Shown: piece after piece, positions 42,047 to 50,068 of the stretch
Layout of the letters: each line of letters starts with the position of its first letter
Position numbering within the stretch: the stretch's first letter is position 1
Source: Paenibacillus sp. FSL H8-0332
GTDB taxonomy: Bacteria; Bacillota; Bacilli; Paenibacillales; Paenibacillaceae
Assembly (NCBI RefSeq): GCF_037963835.1
Contig: NZ_CP150145.1
Coordinates: forward strand, 7,316,001-7,380,000
Direction: 5' to 3'
Length of the DNA stretch: 64,000 bases
Translations under genes and position numbers: made by a program
The notes under the pieces: generated by a model
What the model saw: the letters and a program-made list of their open reading frames with translations, nothing else
What the model was told of the DNA's origin: nothing
The model's database searches: none

Positions 42047-42898
42047 TCATAGCTTGCTGTATATGTATTCATTTTCTTCATCATAATCCATACGGTCCAC
42101 ATAAATTTTTTCTTTATTTGACAGTAACTTTCCGAAACATTTTTCTTCTATTGATGTTCTTTTTTCAAAATAGATCATAAGATCCTCTCGACCAGATACC
42201 TGATGTATCCTTCCGTATACCGAATTCTTTAAATATTCCACCATCCAGTCAATCCAGTCAGGATATAATTCATTATTGTCGGACACTCGCTCTAATGCTA
42301 CTTTGTTGATTTGTTCTTTTAGGTCATCGGGATATAGGTAGAAAATCAATGGATTAAGGGGCCTCAATATCTGCTCAACCTCTAAAATATAATCCATCAT
42401 TTGTTGTTCATCGCAATCCATTGTTCGCATAAGTTCATTTAAGATTTGCTGGAAAATAACGTTTTCGAACACATATACTTGATCAGAAGTAAGGGCTTGT
42501 TCAACAAATGCGGTTATTCTACTTATTAATGCCAGCATAAAACGGTCGGTCTCTAAATTTCCATTATCGGCTACATACTGCCCCAATAGAGCTTTAATTA
42601 TCGGAAATTCTTTGACATCAGGAAGAAAAATGCAATACCAACCATTATAGATTTTTACTTTATTTCTAAGTACTTCTTCATAAATAGAATAATTCTGTAT
42701 AACAGCTTCGAATTCTTTCTCTGTCATTACTGCGGTCATTCTTACGTCACAGGGGTTCTCAATAGTGGAGTCCATATGATATTCGAAAAAAACCACAGCG
42801 TTTATATTATTCATATTCAAGTTGTTGTATAGATTCCATGCACATGCTGATTTTCCGCTACCATGAATTCCTTCAAAGTTGATAAATCTTGTATTCAT
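42047..42898 (-). CDS. P-loop NTPase, kinase-like, unknown function
   Basis: GGGGTG six bases before the ATG at 42896-42898 sets the start, giving 283 residues. The Walker A motif FEGIHGSGKSACAWNL is at residues 6-21, in a setting like thymidylate or deoxynucleoside kinases. The rest does not match a family I can name. The gene is clearly AT-richer than the core genome and lies inside the broken Rpn-like gene, which points to acquisition. A phosphotransferase or phage-defence nucleotide kinase role would be guesswork. Confidence 0.6.
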   Translation of the reverse strand: MNTRFINFEGIHGSGKSACAWNLYNNLNMNNINAVVFFEYHMDSTIENPCDVRMTAVMTEKEFEAVIQNYSIYEEVLRNKVKIYNGWYCIFLPDVKEFPIIKALLGQYVADNGNLETDRFMLALISRITAFVEQALTSDQVYVFENVIFQQILNELMRTMDCDEQQMMDYILEVEQILRPLNPLIFYLYPDDLKEQINKVALERVSDNNELYPDWIDWMVEYLKNSVYGRIHQVSGREDLMIYFEKRTSIEEKCFGKLLSNKEKIYVDRMDYDEENEYIYSKL

Positions 42899-43069
42899 GT
42901 TAACACCCCATTCCAATTTTGTGTTTTTCGAAGCGAGCTGCATATCAATTTAATTTATCTATCCGAAAATAAGTGCAACGGTCTAAAATTTTGCCGGCTG
43001 CTTATAATTATATATTTTGGAAGATTGTGGTGCAAGGGGAAGAAAAACTGATAGTTATTCATTCCCTAG

Positions 43070-43441
43070 GTGCATTACCTGGAGTTGCCGATGCTAGAAC
43101 GTAGTATTCCGTCTGAAGGCGGACTGATCAATTGGTTACTGTTTCTGAAGGGTGCTGATACATCACAATGGGAGGTGCTGAAGATGAATGAGCCAGGATT
43201 GGAAAAGGCCATGGATACTCTGCAATATCTAAGTCAGGATTCGGATGCTAGACGGTTGTATGAGGCCAGACAGAAGTATTTGCATGATGAGGCTTCTATG
43301 CTGGGAAGTGCAGAAATGGCGGGTATAAAAAAAGGTAAAATAGAAGTTGCCCAGAATTTGTTGGCTATGGGAATGGATCATGCTGCTGTCGCTAAAGCAA
43401 CTGGTCTAAGTGAGGATGAAGTTCGGTCTATAAGGTTTTAA
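43070..43441 (+). pseudogene. Rpn-family nuclease/transposase, C-terminal fragment
   Basis: The frame has the Rpn C-terminal pattern: LELPMLE, WLLFLKGAD, EVLKMNEPGLEKAMDTLQYLSQDSDARRLYEARQKYLHDEASML, then the tail IEVAQNLLAMGMDHAAVAKATGLSEDEVRSI. A stop codon lies just upstream at 43067-43069, and the catalytic middle is missing, so this is the other half of the relic at 41773-42012. Confidence 0.8.
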
Positions 43442-43463
43442 TATCCCTATTCTTTCAGCTGAT

Positions 43464-43664
43464 CATGTGACAGGGCTAGGAGCTAACAAATAGTGGAATA
43501 CGCTGTCTCATCTCCGCCTGGGGTGAGCTGAAGAAGATAATCAGGCTGACCCGAAGGGGACCCGGTTACGGGGGGCTTCTAGGGTGACATCAAAACTGTA
43601 ACTACACTCGTAGAAGCTTATGTGCCGTTATCTTCGGACAGGGGTTCGACTCCCCTCGACTCCA
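43464..43664 (+). repeat. Second copy of the ssrA 3' end
   Basis: The 201 bases match 41151-41350 of ssrA with three differences: G to A in GGGCTAGGAGC, one extra G in the ACGGGGGGC run, and G to A in CTCGACTCCA. It lacks the ssrA 5' end and tag frame, so it cannot form tmRNA. It is followed by the same CTCCATATGGAG palindrome and terminator. Confidence 0.95.
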
Positions 43665-43679
43665 TATGGAGTAAAGTAG

Positions 43680-43706
43680 AAGACACCTTTAGGGGTGTCT
43701 TTTTTC
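43680..43706 (+). terminator. Terminator copy downstream of ssrA repeat 2
   Basis: AAGACACC-TTTA-GGGGTGTCTT with a T run, nearly identical to the ssrA terminator. Confidence 0.85.
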
Positions 43707-44120
43707 ACTTCTGTGGCTGTTTATAATTATCGTTTTCAGTCAGCCCAAATGTGGGGTTACACAGGTATCCACTATTACTTTTACTTAAAAAGACTTATTC
43801 CAACAGTAACTCTTTAACCCTGAATATGCTGAGCTTTGTCCAGACTTGCTCCAATATGCAGAAAGTACCTTTGCTGGTACAGATGAGAACGGGAATACGT
43901 ATTTAAACAGTGCCTTGCTTATTTTTCCGATGTCCCCGTCTTTAAAAGTTCGAAAAGTTATCCCCATGAGTATTCTCCTTGTTAGATATAATTAAGTTGT
44001 TATATATATTCAATTTTATATTTTGGGTGTCCGTAGTGCGAGAGAAAGAATGAATAATATCCTTTTTTTAGGTTCTCCCCTCACTAACAAGTTATTAACC
44101 CAACTATACCAAATATCCCT
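43707..44120. other. Decayed region between ssrA repeats 2 and 3
   Basis: The only candidate gene is a 60-codon minus-strand frame, 43785-43967, beginning MGITFRTFKDGDIGKISKAL behind AAGGAG. Its second half matches nothing I know. The plus strand over 43815-43930 also reads protein-like (NPEYAELCPDLLQYAESTF) without a start. It is probably a gene relic. Confidence 0.45.
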
Positions 44121-44151
44121 TTACGGGGGGCTTCTAGGTGACATCAAAACT
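44121..44151 (+). repeat. Third ssrA copy, left fragment
   Basis: TTACGGGGGGCTTCTAGG followed by TGACATCAAAACT matches the ssrA stretch starting near 41254 with one G missing. Similarity ends sharply at 44151, and the ssrA 3' core resumes 1 kb later at 45168. Confidence 0.85.
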
Positions 44152-44310
44152 TGATTTTTAGATGGAACTAAACTAACTGGCAGTTATCTATAACACGATT
44201 GATTCATTCGGGGGATTGCGGGAATTTCAAAAGTGGAATATTATTATTTATGATTAATGTATTGGCTTACTAATTAATGTTTATATTAATTTAATTGGAG
44301 TGGATGTATT

Positions 44311-45096
44311 ATGTATCCCCATCATCAAGCTGCCATTGATGCCATCACCAACAAGCTTAAAGCCAGACCCGACGTACAAGGGATCATCATCGGGGGTTCC
44401 GTGGCGCATGGCTTTGCCAACGAAACCTCTGATATCGACATTATGATCGTCCTTTCTGAAGAGGATTACAAGAAAGCTTGTTCCATCCATAATCTTGGGT
44501 ATTTCGAAACGGAATCTTGTTCTTATGAAGGCGGTTACGTGGACGGGAAAGTTGTATCCGCTTCCTACATCAAGCAAGTGGCCGAATCCGGCAGCGATCC
44601 TGCTAAGTTCGCATTCCAGGATGCGTTCGTCACCTATTCCAATATTGAGGGGTTGGAACAGTTGGTCCAAGACGCTCCCCGATATCCGGTGGAGAAAAAG
44701 GCAGAGAACATGCAGAAGTTCTATGCACAATTCGAAACCTGGAAATGGTATTATTACGAAGGACTGAAACGCAACAATCGTTTATTAATCGACTACTGTT
44801 TGACCCACTATGCCTTTTTCGCAGGTAGGTTGATTTTGGTACACAACGAAACGCTGTTCCCTTCTTATAAGTGGTTCTTAAAGGTTCTGGAAGGGGCCCA
44901 AAAGAAGCCGGAGAATTTGTTGGCGGACATCCATCGGGTACTGGAAGAACGAACGCCGGAAGCCGTCGAGAATCTGTACGAGAGTATTGTGGAATTTAAT
45001 AACTGGTATCAGGCAGAGCATCATTGGACGGTTCAGTTCATGATGGATAGCCAGCTGAACTGGATGGACGGACCGGTTCCGGTTCTCGATTTATAA
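44311..45096 (+). CDS. Nucleotidyltransferase-fold protein
   Basis: The 261-residue product has the pol-beta superfamily motif IIIGGSVAHGFANETSDIDIMIVL, with the two metal Asp of SDID near residue 47. A helical C-terminal half follows with ETWKWYYYEGLKRNNRLLIDYCL. Related proteins include aminoglycoside or lincosamide nucleotidyltransferases and many uncharacterised ones, so antibiotic modification is only one option. GGAGTGG lies before the ATG. The gene is bracketed by the two pieces of the third ssrA repeat and is richer in GC than the AT-rich sequence just before it. Confidence 0.75.
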   Translation: MYPHHQAAIDAITNKLKARPDVQGIIIGGSVAHGFANETSDIDIMIVLSEEDYKKACSIHNLGYFETESCSYEGGYVDGKVVSASYIKQVAESGSDPAKFAFQDAFVTYSNIEGLEQLVQDAPRYPVEKKAENMQKFYAQFETWKWYYYEGLKRNNRLLIDYCLTHYAFFAGRLILVHNETLFPSYKWFLKVLEGAQKKPENLLADIHRVLEERTPEAVENLYESIVEFNNWYQAEHHWTVQFMMDSQLNWMDGPVPVLDL

Positions 45097-45167
45097 ACTG
45101 TTCCGCCACCTCACCAAAAATCCTGATCATCATGCCGCGGCGAATTGTGGATCTGCCAAGCCATGGT

Positions 45168-45185
45168 TCGGCTCCATATGGAGTA
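45168..45185 (+). repeat. Third ssrA copy, 3' core
   Basis: TCGGCTCCATATGGAGTA is identical to the ssrA 3' end and its flank near 41342-41359. The terminator repeat follows at once. Confidence 0.85.
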
Positions 45186-45191
45186 CAAGCA

Positions 45192-45218
45192 GAAGACACC
45201 TTATCGGGTGTCTTTTTT
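45192..45218. terminator. Terminator copy downstream of ssrA repeat 3
   Basis: AGACACC-TTATC-GGGTGTCTTTTTT. The last codons and stop of the minus-strand SDR-hydrolase gene fall inside this hairpin. Confidence 0.8.
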
Positions 45219-47072
45219 CATTTCTGTGGATGTATTACCTAGTACATAAGAAGCCGTTTCCCGTGGATGGTTAAGAGGAAAATGATGACCATAGGGAACA
45301 ACATCAATCTTACCAAGCTGTACTGGAGCAGAATAGCGCCGATCTTGATCGCCCCAAATAATATGAAGATTAGACCCCGGTACTTTGGTGAAATCCCCCT
45401 GATAATTTTTCGACAGGAAACGGTTGAGCTGAAGAGTTGTATTTACAATTCTAGGCGAAGTGAAGCTACTGCGTACTTTGGCAATATAATGTTTCGGAAT
45501 GCTCTCTGTGGTTTCAAACAGACCATGACCAATTAAATAACGTTCTAATGAATTAGCCGTTGCTAATTTCAATGCCCACTTGTTCAACAATTGAGGAGCA
45601 TTGAACGATTTGGAATTTTTTTTGGCAACAGGTGGCTGAAGTAAAGTAATAGTATTCTTCGTATCTAGGTACTCTCGCGCTAACGCTTCCAGCAGAATAA
45701 CCGCTCCGAAGGAATGGCCAATCCAATGTGCGCCATGAGCAGCTTTTCCTGATAACTCCTTAACTACATTCAAATAGAGATCTATAAGATTTATCTCATG
45801 CTTAAAAGGGGAACGTCCTAAACCCGGGAGATCCGGAATCCATACAGGTTGACCCGTTTGTTCATGAAGCTCTAGCCCTAAAGGAAATAAATCCTCTCCA
45901 TCACTCAACAAACCATGGAATAAAATAAATGGCCGACCCTCTCCTTGTATTTGATGAATCACAGTGTTTCCGGTTAATGTTCGTTCATATGCATGATTAT
46001 GCTGGTCATTTGGGTACATCAAGCGATAATCCAAATCTGCGACTACGGCCGGGAAAAAATTCATAACACTCGTCTTAGTAAACCAATCTGCTCCCATGAC
46101 TTTTTTCGGTAAATCATTTGAAAACTTTCGATTTGTAATAAAGTTCAGTCCATCCGATGGAATTTGTGTGATTTTACTGAGCCCGCTGTTCATAAGTGCC
46201 TTCATGAAGCGAAGGGGCACAGAGATTGTAGGTGCGGCCATATTCATACTTTCTGACATCACGCCTAATAATTCAGATATATCCGGGTCCAGCGGTTGAT
46301 CTGGAACAAGTGTATAGGTTTGAATAGACGATGGCACCAGCTTAACAACCTGAACAATAAACTTCGCCAGCGCATCGTTTGAAATAAGCGGTAATTTATA
46401 CCCTTTGCCTCCAGGAATAACTGGCATCAGCCCTCTTCGCATACTCTCCACAAGCAAGCCTAAGCCGGCTACTTGCTCCGTACTCCCTGTTGTACTGCTG
46501 CCGACTACAGTTGGTGGATTAATCACAGACAGCGGATAGCCTACTGAGGATGCCTGCTGGCGAATATACAGATCTGCTAGAAATTTTGTTCTTTCATACG
46601 GATTTTTTATTTTCAAATAGTCGTGCCCTTCTTGGAACACATCAATCGCAACCTTGCTATTACTATCATCAAAAGGGGTCATATATCCAACTACATGAAT
46701 AAACTGCTGCAAACCCTTCAATTGATGAATACGTTTAGCGAATTCACTGATATGCTTGGCACCGTTTAAAAATACAGAGGTTGCCTCTTGCGTTGTCGCT
46801 TGAATATCCATTTGTCCGCCTGCGTGAATAATAACATCTGTGTTCAATACCTTATCCTTATCTTCATCGCTTAAACCTAAATCTGTTTTGGTCAAATCAC
46901 CTTCAATAAAGTGCATGGCTACCTCGTTTAAAAACCCTTTTTTCTGAAAAACACGTGTTGCTTTACTTTTCGACCTCACTAAAAGAAAAATCATAACATC
47001 TTCTTTAAGAAGCTCCTCTACAAGTTGCCTCCCGATAAAACCTGTTCCGCCTGTCAAAAATATGGTTCTCAT
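45201..47072 (-). CDS. Fusion of NAD(P)-dependent SDR (fatty acyl reductase-like) and alpha/beta hydrolase
   Basis: The 623-residue protein has an N-terminal extended SDR domain (about 1-350) with FLTGGTGFIGRQLVEEL, a DVIIHAGG strand and the catalytic NPYERTK. A C-terminal alpha/beta hydrolase (about 375-610) shows the nucleophile motif WIGHSFGAVILLEALA near residue 451, PFILFHGLLSDG and the catalytic His in YGHHFPLNHP. The pairing suggests reduction and hydrolysis of related acyl esters or thioesters, which is inference. The stop codon and the last residues KKDTR lie within the ssrA-type terminator, so the gene's 3' end was shaped by the repeat. An AGGAGC site precedes the ATG, and a TetR operator lies just upstream. 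Confidence 0.85.
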   Translation of the reverse strand: MRTIFLTGGTGFIGRQLVEELLKEDVMIFLLVRSKSKATRVFQKKGFLNEVAMHFIEGDLTKTDLGLSDEDKDKVLNTDVIIHAGGQMDIQATTQEATSVFLNGAKHISEFAKRIHQLKGLQQFIHVVGYMTPFDDSNSKVAIDVFQEGHDYLKIKNPYERTKFLADLYIRQQASSVGYPLSVINPPTVVGSSTTGSTEQVAGLGLLVESMRRGLMPVIPGGKGYKLPLISNDALAKFIVQVVKLVPSSIQTYTLVPDQPLDPDISELLGVMSESMNMAAPTISVPLRFMKALMNSGLSKITQIPSDGLNFITNRKFSNDLPKKVMGADWFTKTSVMNFFPAVVADLDYRLMYPNDQHNHAYERTLTGNTVIHQIQGEGRPFILFHGLLSDGEDLFPLGLELHEQTGQPVWIPDLPGLGRSPFKHEINLIDLYLNVVKELSGKAAHGAHWIGHSFGAVILLEALAREYLDTKNTITLLQPPVAKKNSKSFNAPQLLNKWALKLATANSLERYLIGHGLFETTESIPKHYIAKVRSSFTSPRIVNTTLQLNRFLSKNYQGDFTKVPGSNLHIIWGDQDRRYSAPVQLGKIDVVPYGHHFPLNHPRETASYVLGNTSTEMKKDTR

Positions 47073-47090
47073 ATCATCCGCGCTCCTTTT

Positions 47091-47110
47091 TTAGTACTGA
47101 TTGGTACTAA
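47091..47110. promoter_or_regulatory. TetR-type operator 1
   Basis: TTAGTACTGATTGGTACTAA has perfect TTAGTAC/GTACTAA arms and lies just before the SDR-hydrolase start. A near copy lies before the tetR gene at 47722-47741. Confidence 0.75.
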
Positions 47111-47134
47111 TTTTGTGTAAAAAAAATGCTTCGC

Positions 47135-47719
47135 TTATCGAAGCAAGTTGAAAAAGTGGCTGGCTGTTCTCGTGATCACCGTTGCATCCTTCAATGTCTC
47201 TGAAAGAAACAGCGCTCCTTCAAGATTCGTTATAAAAAGTGCTGCTACCTCGTCTATATGAATCGTTTCTCTAAACTCGCCTTTTTCTGCTCCTTGTTGT
47301 AGCAATAGAGAGATTTTCGTTTGTAATCCTGTGAAAAAGAGACCTATTTTTTCCTTGATGTGCGTAGCTTGTGCAGGACTTTGAATATAAAGAGTAATAA
47401 ATGGACAGCTCCCCTTATACTCTCTTGACTGAACTCCCTCCGATAATTGCTTTAAAAACATCTGGACACGATCTTCAACAGATAACTGGTTCTGAGAAAG
47501 GATTTGATCTATTGCCCGCTCATACGTTTCAATCCAATAATCAACGACTCCTGCTAACAATTCTTCCTTATCAGTGAAGTGATAATACACATTAGATTTG
47601 GATACTTTGCTTACACGTACTAATTCATCCATACTTGTATAAGCAAATCCCTTTTCTAAAAATAAGGCTGCCGCTACTTCAATCACACGTTTTTGATTCA
47701 ATACTTTTACCTTTGTCAT
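47135..47719 (-). CDS. TetR family transcriptional regulator
   Basis: The 194-residue protein has the TetR helix-turn-helix at residues 10-55: EVAAALFLEKGFAYTSMDELVRVSKVSKSNVYYHFTDKEELL. The remainder is a helical ligand-binding domain similar to the AcrR/YxaF type. It lies upstream of the SDR-hydrolase gene on the same strand, and matching palindromes precede both genes. It therefore probably represses itself and the fusion gene until a small hydrophobic ligand binds. Confidence 0.9.
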   Translation of the reverse strand: MTKVKVLNQKRVIEVAAALFLEKGFAYTSMDELVRVSKVSKSNVYYHFTDKEELLAGVVDYWIETYERAIDQILSQNQLSVEDRVQMFLKQLSEGVQSREYKGSCPFITLYIQSPAQATHIKEKIGLFFTGLQTKISLLLQQGAEKGEFRETIHIDEVAALFITNLEGALFLSETLKDATVITRTASHFFNLLR

Positions 47720-47721
47720 GA

Positions 47722-47741
47722 CTAGAACTATACAGTACTAA
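47722..47741. promoter_or_regulatory. TetR-type operator 2
   Basis: Read on the minus strand, TTAGTACTGTATAGTTCTAG matches operator 1 at 14 of 20 positions, including the shared TTAGTACTG. It lies immediately before the tetR start. Confidence 0.7.
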
Positions 47742-47830
47742 ATTATGTGTTGCAAGTATTTTTATTTTTGCATAGCACCTAACAATCCTCTATAATTGTA
47801 GGCTACTATGCACCCAGTCAGGAGGAAATG

Positions 47831-49084
47831 ATGAACTTTATACAAGAACACCTTGCAGGATATGGCGTGAGCGAGCAGATGGTTGTTTATCTCTCGAACA
47901 TCATTATGGTTTTATGTATTGCTTTACTCTCTATAGTGGCTAATCTTGTTGCCAAAAAAATCGTACTGAAGATCATCATCCATATCATTAATAACAACCG
48001 GTATACGTGGGATAATTTCTTTTTGGAGAAAAAAGTGTTTCACAAGCTGTCGCATCTCGCTCCGGCCTTTATCATCTATTACGCTGCACCAATTTTTCCG
48101 CTGTATCAGTCTTTCATTGTAAAGTTCGCCTTAGCTTATATGATTATTGTAACGATCACGGTGTTTAATGCCCTGCTTGATGCCATCGATGCTATTTATC
48201 GTACGTATGAGGTGTCCAAGTTGAGGCCGATCAGGGGCTACATTCAGGTTGCGAAGATTATACTGTATATTATTGGTGCGATTGTGGTGATTTCTAACCT
48301 TATGGGTCAGAATCCGCTGATTCTGCTTAGTGGACTGGGCGCGTTATCCGCTGTTCTTATGTTAGTGTTCAAAGATTCGATATTGGGCCTCGTGGCAGGT
48401 ATTCAATTATCTTCTAACGATATGGTTCGTGTAGGCGACTGGATTGAAATGCCTAAATATAATGCCGACGGTAATGTAATTGACATTACGCTGAATACGG
48501 TAAAGGTGATGAATTTCGATAAAACCATTACTATGATTCCGAGCTATGCCCTGATCTCAGACTCTTTTAAAAATTGGCGGGGGATGGAGGCCTCCGGGGG
48601 CAGAAGGATTAAACGTAGTGTCTGTATTGATACAAGCAGCATATGTTTTTGTACCAAAGAAATGATTGAGGAGTTCCAAAAGGTTCACTATCTTAGCGAT
48701 TATGTCCTGACAAGATTAGATGAAATTAACACCTATAATATCGAACATCATATCAATAGGGAGAGCAAAGTGAACGGGCGACAACTAACGAATATCGGGG
48801 TGTTCCGGGAATATGTCCAAGAATATCTTCGCAATCATCCCAAAATTCATAAGGATATGACGCTCATTGTCAGGCAGTTAGCACCAGGAGACAGCGGACT
48901 GCCTTTAGAAATTTATGCGTTCAGCAATGAGACTACCTGGGGTGTGTATGAGTCCGTCCAGTCGGATATCTTTGATCACATTTTTGCGATTATCCCTCTG
49001 TTTGGACTTCGCGTTTTCCAGAACCCTACGGGCCAGGATATTGTTAATTTAAAAGAGAGAAAAGAGTATTCGGCGGGATATTGA
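47831..49084 (+). CDS. MscS-family mechanosensitive channel, YbdG-like
   Basis: The 417-residue protein has an N-terminal membrane region of five or so helices, the MscS pore helix LSGLGALSAVLMLVFKDSILGLVAGIQL around residues 165-195, and the beta domain NDMVRVGDWIEMPKYNADGNVIDITLNTVKVMNFDKTITMIPSYALI. These channels open under membrane tension to release solutes. The extended cytoplasmic end, with QLAPGDSGLPLEIYAF, resembles the YbdG branch. AGGAGG lies before the start; an ATG one codon earlier is possible. Confidence 0.9.
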   Translation: MNFIQEHLAGYGVSEQMVVYLSNIIMVLCIALLSIVANLVAKKIVLKIIIHIINNNRYTWDNFFLEKKVFHKLSHLAPAFIIYYAAPIFPLYQSFIVKFALAYMIIVTITVFNALLDAIDAIYRTYEVSKLRPIRGYIQVAKIILYIIGAIVVISNLMGQNPLILLSGLGALSAVLMLVFKDSILGLVAGIQLSSNDMVRVGDWIEMPKYNADGNVIDITLNTVKVMNFDKTITMIPSYALISDSFKNWRGMEASGGRRIKRSVCIDTSSICFCTKEMIEEFQKVHYLSDYVLTRLDEINTYNIEHHINRESKVNGRQLTNIGVFREYVQEYLRNHPKIHKDMTLIVRQLAPGDSGLPLEIYAFSNETTWGVYESVQSDIFDHIFAIIPLFGLRVFQNPTGQDIVNLKERKEYSAGY

Positions 49085-49111
49085 GGACATGACATATGGA
49101 AAATTACAAAC

Positions 49112-49133
49112 AGGCCCTTTGGGGTCTTTTTTT
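49112..49133 (+). terminator. Terminator after the mechanosensitive channel gene
   Basis: AGGCCC-TTT-GGGGTCT followed by a T run; the stem is short. Confidence 0.6.
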
Positions 49134-49174
49134 ATTTAAAACTTTTATTGATTGCAGTTGTTTATATGCTAATC

Positions 49175-49280
49175 CGTATACTCATAATGTTAATGGCATA
49201 GATAAACTTATCATAAATGGTTAGCGATAATCATAAATTAATAATTAGTGATATTGATAAATCGTAAATTTAGCGTTAGA
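49175..49280. promoter_or_regulatory. AT-rich repeated leader of the HTH gene
   Basis: The stretch holds several related words such as CTTATCATAAA, TTAGCGATAATCATAAATTA, TTAGTGATATTGATAAAT and TAAATTTAGCG in direct and inverted order. Such arrays are typical of autoregulated toxin-antitoxin operators. No clear promoter can be fixed within it. Confidence 0.35.
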
Positions 49281-49306
49281 ATGGGGGAATAAAGGAGATG
49301 AACCTT

Positions 49307-50068
49307 ATGAGTAAAGTTCTTTTCGATCTTACCCAACAACAAATTAATATAGGCTATAAAGAACAGAATGAAGGGATTCTTGAAAAGGAAACTGAATTTC
49401 TCTTCAATATGATTTATAAAACGTTCTTGGTTGCTTTTTCAGACAAGGTTGCTGCAATTAAAATGGATATGCAAACTTTGAGTTTAACGCCCAGCTATCT
49501 CTTTTCTGAAGAACATAAAGGCAATTTAATTAAGTGGCTTAGTCGCTTCTCACAAATGGAATTTCCTGCATCTGATTTGGAGTTTGGGAAATTGAAAATA
49601 GATTTTGAACATTGGTATATGCAACTAGGCGGAGAAAAGATTGAATTTGTTTTTGTTGAACACTATCTTTTGACACCATCTGAAGCAGCTGCTGCTTTAA
49701 ATATTTCTACGGTCACATTGCAAAAATATATTAAACAAGGACTAGACTGTATTGATACGGAAAAGCATCGTAAAATTCCAAAGTATGCTATAGAACTTCT
49801 TAAAGATCCTATCTATGGTATACGTATGCAGATCCTTGCGCAGGAAAAGAAAAAAGGTAAGCAGTCAAAAGAGGAGCGGGCTAAAGAAATTGCTCTGGAG
49901 CTGATGGAGCTTCGACTAAAATATAAAGGTAAAACGTTTAAGGAAGCATTTGCAGACTACAATGGTGATGAAATGGATGATCCAACGGATTACCATCGGT
50001 GGTTAGACCTCGAAGAGGAATTAGCTGAAATTATGAAGCTCAGCGGAGGTGCAAATGACGCAAAGTAA
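49307..50068 (+). CDS. Helix-turn-helix protein, candidate antitoxin
   Basis: AAAGGAG nine bases before the ATG at 49307 gives 253 residues. Residues 125-165 (LLTPSEAAAALNISTVTLQKYIKQGLDCIDTEKHRKIPKYAIELL) form an excisionase- or MerR-like helix-turn-helix. The N-terminal part is not recognised, and the C-terminal part is charged and helical (KSKEERAKEIALELMELRLKYKGKTFKEAF). It overlaps the next frame by 14 bases, the spacing common in toxin-antitoxin pairs, and the next frame resembles a TumE toxin. Codon use is AT-rich. Confidence 0.65.
   Translation: MSKVLFDLTQQQINIGYKEQNEGILEKETEFLFNMIYKTFLVAFSDKVAAIKMDMQTLSLTPSYLFSEEHKGNLIKWLSRFSQMEFPASDLEFGKLKIDFEHWYMQLGGEKIEFVFVEHYLLTPSEAAAALNISTVTLQKYIKQGLDCIDTEKHRKIPKYAIELLKDPIYGIRMQILAQEKKKGKQSKEERAKEIALELMELRLKYKGKTFKEAFADYNGDEMDDPTDYHRWLDLEEELAEIMKLSGGANDAK

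Noticed and set aside
41151-45218. CRISPR-like reading of the repeated ssrA segments
   Set aside because: The repeats are long, few and derived from tmRNA with kilobase spacing; there are no short regular repeats or cas genes anywhere in the window.
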